Shown here: one piece after another, positions 23,174-25,746 of the stretch
Layout: each line of letters opens with the position of its first letter
Numbering within the stretch: the stretch's first letter is position 1
DNA from: an uncultured Adlercreutzia sp.
GTDB taxonomy: Bacteria > Actinomycetota > Coriobacteriia > Coriobacteriales > Eggerthellaceae
Assembly: GCF_958431955.1 (NCBI RefSeq)
Contig: NZ_CAUASN010000035.1
Location: forward strand, 1-25,746
Reading direction: 5' to 3'
Length of the DNA stretch: 25,746 nucleotides
Translations under genes and position numbers: made by a program
Notes under the pieces: model-generated
What the model saw: the letters and a program-made list of their open reading frames with translations, nothing else
Told to the model about the DNA's origin: nothing
Databases searched by the model: none

Positions 23174-24754
23174 ATGGAGAAGAGGGAAACCGCGCGGTTC
23201 TCGAAGCTGGCCATGGGCCTGGCTGTCGTAGCCGCCGTGCTCGCCATCGCGCTCGCGCTGTGGGGGTGCGCCCCCCAGGCAACGCTGCCCAGCACCGGCA
23301 GCGAGGAGGGAGGTGCCACCGAGGAGGTCGCGTCGATGTACCCCGACTTCACCGAGAAGTCGGCGGGCAACTTCAACGACACCTTCACCACCACCGACAT
23401 GCTGAACGCGGGCAACCGCGGCTGCATGTCATGCCATGAGGACCTGTGGGACGTCATGAACATGAAGGATGGCTACAACCACATCCTGACTCATGTGGGC
23501 TACGACAAGGCCATTACCTACCAGGACTGCGAGCCCTGCCATCGCGGCCACACGGCGCTTACCGGTCCGTACCTGGGCGACCTCATTCATGCGAGCCACT
23601 ATGGCAGCACCACTTTCGTGGAGGCCAACGGCAACTGCTGGAGCTGCCACGCGATGAACTCCGCCGGAAACCAGGGCGACTACCAGATTGTCCTGTGGGA
23701 CGACATCTACGATGACCCGGCCCTCGGCGGCTACCCCAACATCGACGGCAACGAGATGGAGCAGGACTGGGTCGACTCTCGTGGCTTCTTCGGCGGCTTC
23801 ATGAACGGCATGACCCAGGACAGCGCGCCGACCGTCGACGTGAAGCTCGACCAGGCTGTGACCGATCACGACGACGTGTTCATCGTGAACAACTGGGGCC
23901 CCGAGGTGACCGAGAAGAACGGCGAGCCCTTCAGCTTCGAGGCCGTGTGCGACGAGAACAACACCGTGAGCCTGACCGGCGTGAAGAACCCCCGCTCGTT
24001 CACCAAGGCCGAGCTTGAGGCCATGCCCCAGACCGAGTTCACCATGGCGCTCGCCTGCGCCACCAATGGCCGCGGCGGCTCGCTCGTGTCGAACATCCCG
24101 ATGTCCGGCGTGTCGGTGGCCTACCTCATCGAGCAGTGCGGCGGCCTGGCCGACGGCGTGAACGCCGTGAACGCCACCGGCGCCGACGGCTGGAAGGCCT
24201 TCCCGCCCATGAACCTCGAGGCGAGTACCTACACCGAGAACGCCTATATCGCCCTGAAGTACTACGGCGAGGATCTGACTGACGACGACGGCGCTCCCAT
24301 GACGCTCGTAACGCTCGGCAACCCGGGTGCCCGCCAGGTGAAGCACATCCAGTCCATCGACTTCACCCAGGACGAGAGCTACTTCGAGGGCCCCATGATG
24401 GCCGAGTCCGACGAGCCCTCCCCGAGCTACCCCATCAACGGCATGTGGTTCCAGGAGGACGGCGTCACCGCGAAGGTGGGCGAGACCGTGACCCTGACCG
24501 GCGCCGTGTACAGCTGGAACCGCGTCGTAGGCGACCTGGCCAGCGTGAACTTCAGCTTCGACATGGGCAAGACCTGGACCGACGTGCAGATCGCCGACCA
24601 GATCACCGACTTCGACCCGTTCCAGTGGGTGACCTACTCCCTGGACTGGACCCCCACCGAGGCCGGCAAGTACCAGGTGAAGCTGCAGGCCACCGACGTT
24701 GACGGCACCCAGATGAAGAAGCCCGTCACCCTGTTCGTGAACGTTGAAGAGTAG
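23174..24754 (+). CDS. Secreted lipoprotein: triheme cytochrome c fused to a sulfite-oxidase-type molybdopterin domain
   Basis: The 526-residue protein has a signal peptide with lipobox LWGC (Cys32) and no twin arginine. Three CxxCH haem sites follow: Cys84-His88, Cys119-His123 and Cys155-His159, with several spare histidines (103, 107, 126, 139, 142) as distal ligands. Residues about 255-410 form a sulfite-oxidase-type molybdopterin domain; Cys295 in FTMALACATNGRGG matches the Mo-ligand cysteine loop. Residues about 430-525 resemble the Mo-co dimerisation domain (VGETVTLTGAVYSWN, SFDMGKTWTDV). It should be a membrane-anchored extracytoplasmic redox enzyme with its own electron wires; substrate unknown. 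ATG 23174 has AAAGGAG 6-8 bases upstream; the frame is open to TTG 23147. It is the first of two genes. Confidence 0.88.
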   Translation: MEKRETARFSKLAMGLAVVAAVLAIALALWGCAPQATLPSTGSEEGGATEEVASMYPDFTEKSAGNFNDTFTTTDMLNAGNRGCMSCHEDLWDVMNMKDGYNHILTHVGYDKAITYQDCEPCHRGHTALTGPYLGDLIHASHYGSTTFVEANGNCWSCHAMNSAGNQGDYQIVLWDDIYDDPALGGYPNIDGNEMEQDWVDSRGFFGGFMNGMTQDSAPTVDVKLDQAVTDHDDVFIVNNWGPEVTEKNGEPFSFEAVCDENNTVSLTGVKNPRSFTKAELEAMPQTEFTMALACATNGRGGSLVSNIPMSGVSVAYLIEQCGGLADGVNAVNATGADGWKAFPPMNLEASTYTENAYIALKYYGEDLTDDDGAPMTLVTLGNPGARQVKHIQSIDFTQDESYFEGPMMAESDEPSPSYPINGMWFQEDGVTAKVGETVTLTGAVYSWNRVVGDLASVNFSFDMGKTWTDVQIADQITDFDPFQWVTYSLDWTPTEAGKYQVKLQATDVDGTQMKKPVTLFVNVEE

Positions 24755-24770
24755 AGAGGCCGGTGAGATC

Positions 24771-25262
24771 ATGAAATCCCAGACCCTGAAGACCATCGGG
24801 GGCGCGCTTTCCGCCGTCGCCCTCATCTCCGGCGGAGCGACCGTGGCCGCAGCCGCCCCGGCGGACGCCGCCAACGTGCCCGAGAGCGGTATCGAGGCCG
24901 TATCCGAGGTCGGCACTGGCGATGTGGTGAAGACCCGCGCCGTCGAGGGAACCTTCTCCTTCGACCAGGGCGCCGTGACCTCCACCGGCAGCATCGCGGG
25001 CGTGTTCGCCAAGGCCGCTGCCGCCCTGTGCACCGCCATGCCCGCCTACGAGGCCGCGGCGGCGGCGCAGGCCATCGAGGTGAGCCGCGACGGCGCGGCC
25101 GCCTTCGAGGCCACCGTGGACACCATGGCAGAGTCCGAGGGCGCTGAGAGCTATACCATGGCCTGCGCCTGCTCGACGAACGCCCCCGGCGGCGGCGCCA
25201 TCGCCAACGCCGAGGTGGAGGGCGTGAGCCTGGCCACCATCCTGAAGATGGCCGCTGCCTAG
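24771..25262 (+). CDS. Small secreted protein resembling the cysteine-loop segment of the neighbouring molybdopterin domain
   Basis: The 163-residue product has a Sec-type signal peptide (about 1-29, ending VAAAA) and an Ala-rich mature part. Residues 128-158 (YTMACACSTNAPGG, then EGVSLATIL) align without gaps with residues 289-319 of the upstream protein (FTMALACATNGRGG, then SGVSVAYLI), about 14 of 31 identical by eye, including the cysteine (Cys134 against Cys295), the Thr-Asn and the Gly-Val-Ser. The rest of a molybdopterin domain is absent, so it cannot bind the cofactor in the usual way. It could be a partner subunit, a decoy or a cofactor-handling protein, or a decayed duplicate. It lies 16 bases after the upstream stop with GGTGAG before its ATG, and a strong terminator follows. 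Confidence 0.8.
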   Translation: MKSQTLKTIGGALSAVALISGGATVAAAAPADAANVPESGIEAVSEVGTGDVVKTRAVEGTFSFDQGAVTSTGSIAGVFAKAAAALCTAMPAYEAAAAAQAIEVSRDGAAAFEATVDTMAESEGAESYTMACACSTNAPGGGAIANAEVEGVSLATILKMAAA

Positions 25263-25332
25263 CCTCCATCGAGCCGCCTCCGGAAGAGCCGCCCGCTCCT
25301 CCCCTCCCCACAGGGCGGCGATTCCGAGCGCC

Positions 25333-25366
25333 AAGCCCCCGAGGATTCGCCCTCGGGGGCTTTTTT
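25333..25366 (+). terminator. Strong rho-independent terminator of the cytochrome-molybdopterin unit
   Basis: A perfect 12-bp stem (25333-25344/25351-25362) with a 6-nt loop runs into six T residues (25361-25366). It lies 70 bases past the stop of the small secreted protein and closes the two-gene plus-strand unit. Confidence 0.93.
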
Positions 25367-25372
25367 GCGTCC

Positions 25373-25621
25373 TCCGCTCAAGCGAACACCTCATTTGCGG
25401 CCACCTTTCCACCGAGAACGCCCCTTCCGAGCCAGTTCGGGCCATTTTCCCCATGTCCGCTCAACCCATGAGGCAATTTGTGGCCGCATGAGAGTCCGAT
25501 TCGCCCCGAAAGGGAGTCTCTGGGCCCTTTTCCCAGTCTCTGCTCGAGCGAAGAGCCGCATTTTGCCCCCAGAAATGCCGCGCCCCCCTCCTTGCGAGCT
25601 GAGAGGCACATTCAGCGCATC
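25373..25621. repeat. Diverged tandem repeat, 83-bp period, three units
   Basis: Units start at 25373, 25456 and 25539, exactly 83 bases apart, with the shared opening TCCGCTCA (TCTGCTCG in the third). Units 1 and 2 agree at about 47 of 83 positions without gaps, with conserved islands ATTTG-N-GGCC, CGCCCC and GGGCC-N-TTTTCCC. Unit 3 keeps the first 25 or so bases (AGCGAA-N-A-N-C, CATTTTG) with one indel and then diverges. The stretch is non-coding as far as can be seen. Confidence 0.5.
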
Positions 25622-25627
25622 CAGAAC

Positions 25628-25672
25628 AGCCAGTGTAGCCAGTGTAGCCAGTGCAGCCAGCACCACCAGCGA
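25628..25672. repeat. 9-bp minisatellite, about five units
   Basis: AGCCAGTGT occurs twice in tandem, followed by AGCCAGTGC, AGCCAGCAC and a weaker CACCAGCGA. It lies just beyond the 83-bp repeat. On the minus strand it would encode a Leu/Ala/Thr repeat, but no credible gene is present. Confidence 0.6.
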
Positions 25673-25746
25673 GCCCAGATAAAGCAGGGAGGGCGAATGG
25701 AGGGAGAAGCGGAGGAAGAAAGGGTGGGTGGGAGACGGAAGGATGG
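25673..25746. other. Purine-rich end of window
   Basis: The last 74 bases on the plus strand are almost all G and A. No gene, promoter or terminator is recognised; a gene beginning beyond the window cannot be excluded. Confidence 0.3.

Noticed and set aside
25391..25666. A 91-codon minus-strand ORF over the terminal repeats
   Set aside because: Its N-terminus is just the translated 9-bp minisatellite and the rest resembles no known protein.
25373..25672. CRISPR-like array
   Set aside because: The units are contiguous and diverged, without constant short repeats and unique spacers, and no cas genes are present.

Overview
The window looks like chromosomal DNA of a high-GC, anaerobically respiring gut actinobacterium of the class Coriobacteriia, most likely family Eggerthellaceae (relatives of Eggerthella, Gordonibacter, Adlercreutzia, Slackia). 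This is inferred from the GC-rich coding style, a Tat-exported molybdopterin lipoprotein with a four-cluster ferredoxin partner, a secreted multihaem/molybdopterin protein, and a LuxR-type regulator carried on a polytopic membrane domain, a regulator type expanded in that family. The species cannot be named from the sequence.

Region 1 (1-7680, all minus strand) is a ribosomal-protein cluster read from right to left: rplB-rpsS-rplV-rpsC-rplP-rpmC-rpsQ-rplN-rplX-rplE-rpsN-rpsH-rplF-rplR-rpsE-rpmD-rplO, the last cut by the window edge. It is the distal S10 cluster joined to the spc cluster. The usual proximal S10 genes (rpsJ, rplC, rplD, rplW) are absent; rplB instead has its own near-consensus promoter and a leader of about 220 nt. 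Several spacers inside the cluster carry perfect or near-perfect hairpins, the strongest between rplX and rplE.

Region 2 (7808-13105, minus) is a respiratory island: a DMSO-reductase-family catalytic subunit with a Tat lipoprotein signal, its 16-cysteine Fe-S subunit, a strong terminator, then a Crp/Fnr-family regulator and an MFS transporter in one unit. A 22-bp dyad sits about 41.5 bp upstream of the predicted start of the reductase transcript, where a Crp-type activator would bind. No membrane anchor subunit is present.

Region 3 (13154-21038, minus) holds a YgiQ-type radical SAM protein with a basic tail, a trigger-factor-like chaperone with an altered ribosome-binding loop, and an ABC system made of a LolD/MacB-like ATPase and a 1090-residue FtsX-family permease with a coiled coil of about 270 residues.

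Region 4 (21275-25366) is the most unusual part. A membrane-embedded LuxR regulator (minus) is divergent from a two-gene plus-strand unit: a lipoprotein fusing three c-type haem sites to a sulfite-oxidase-type molybdopterin domain, and a small secreted protein that appears to carry only the cysteine-loop segment of that same domain. The shared intergenic region contains a 24-bp inverted repeat (22/24) whose arms are each internally palindromic, a candidate operator. A strong rho-independent terminator closes the unit. The end of the window (25367-25746) has no convincing gene but contains diverged tandem repeats with an exact 83-bp period and a 9-bp minisatellite.
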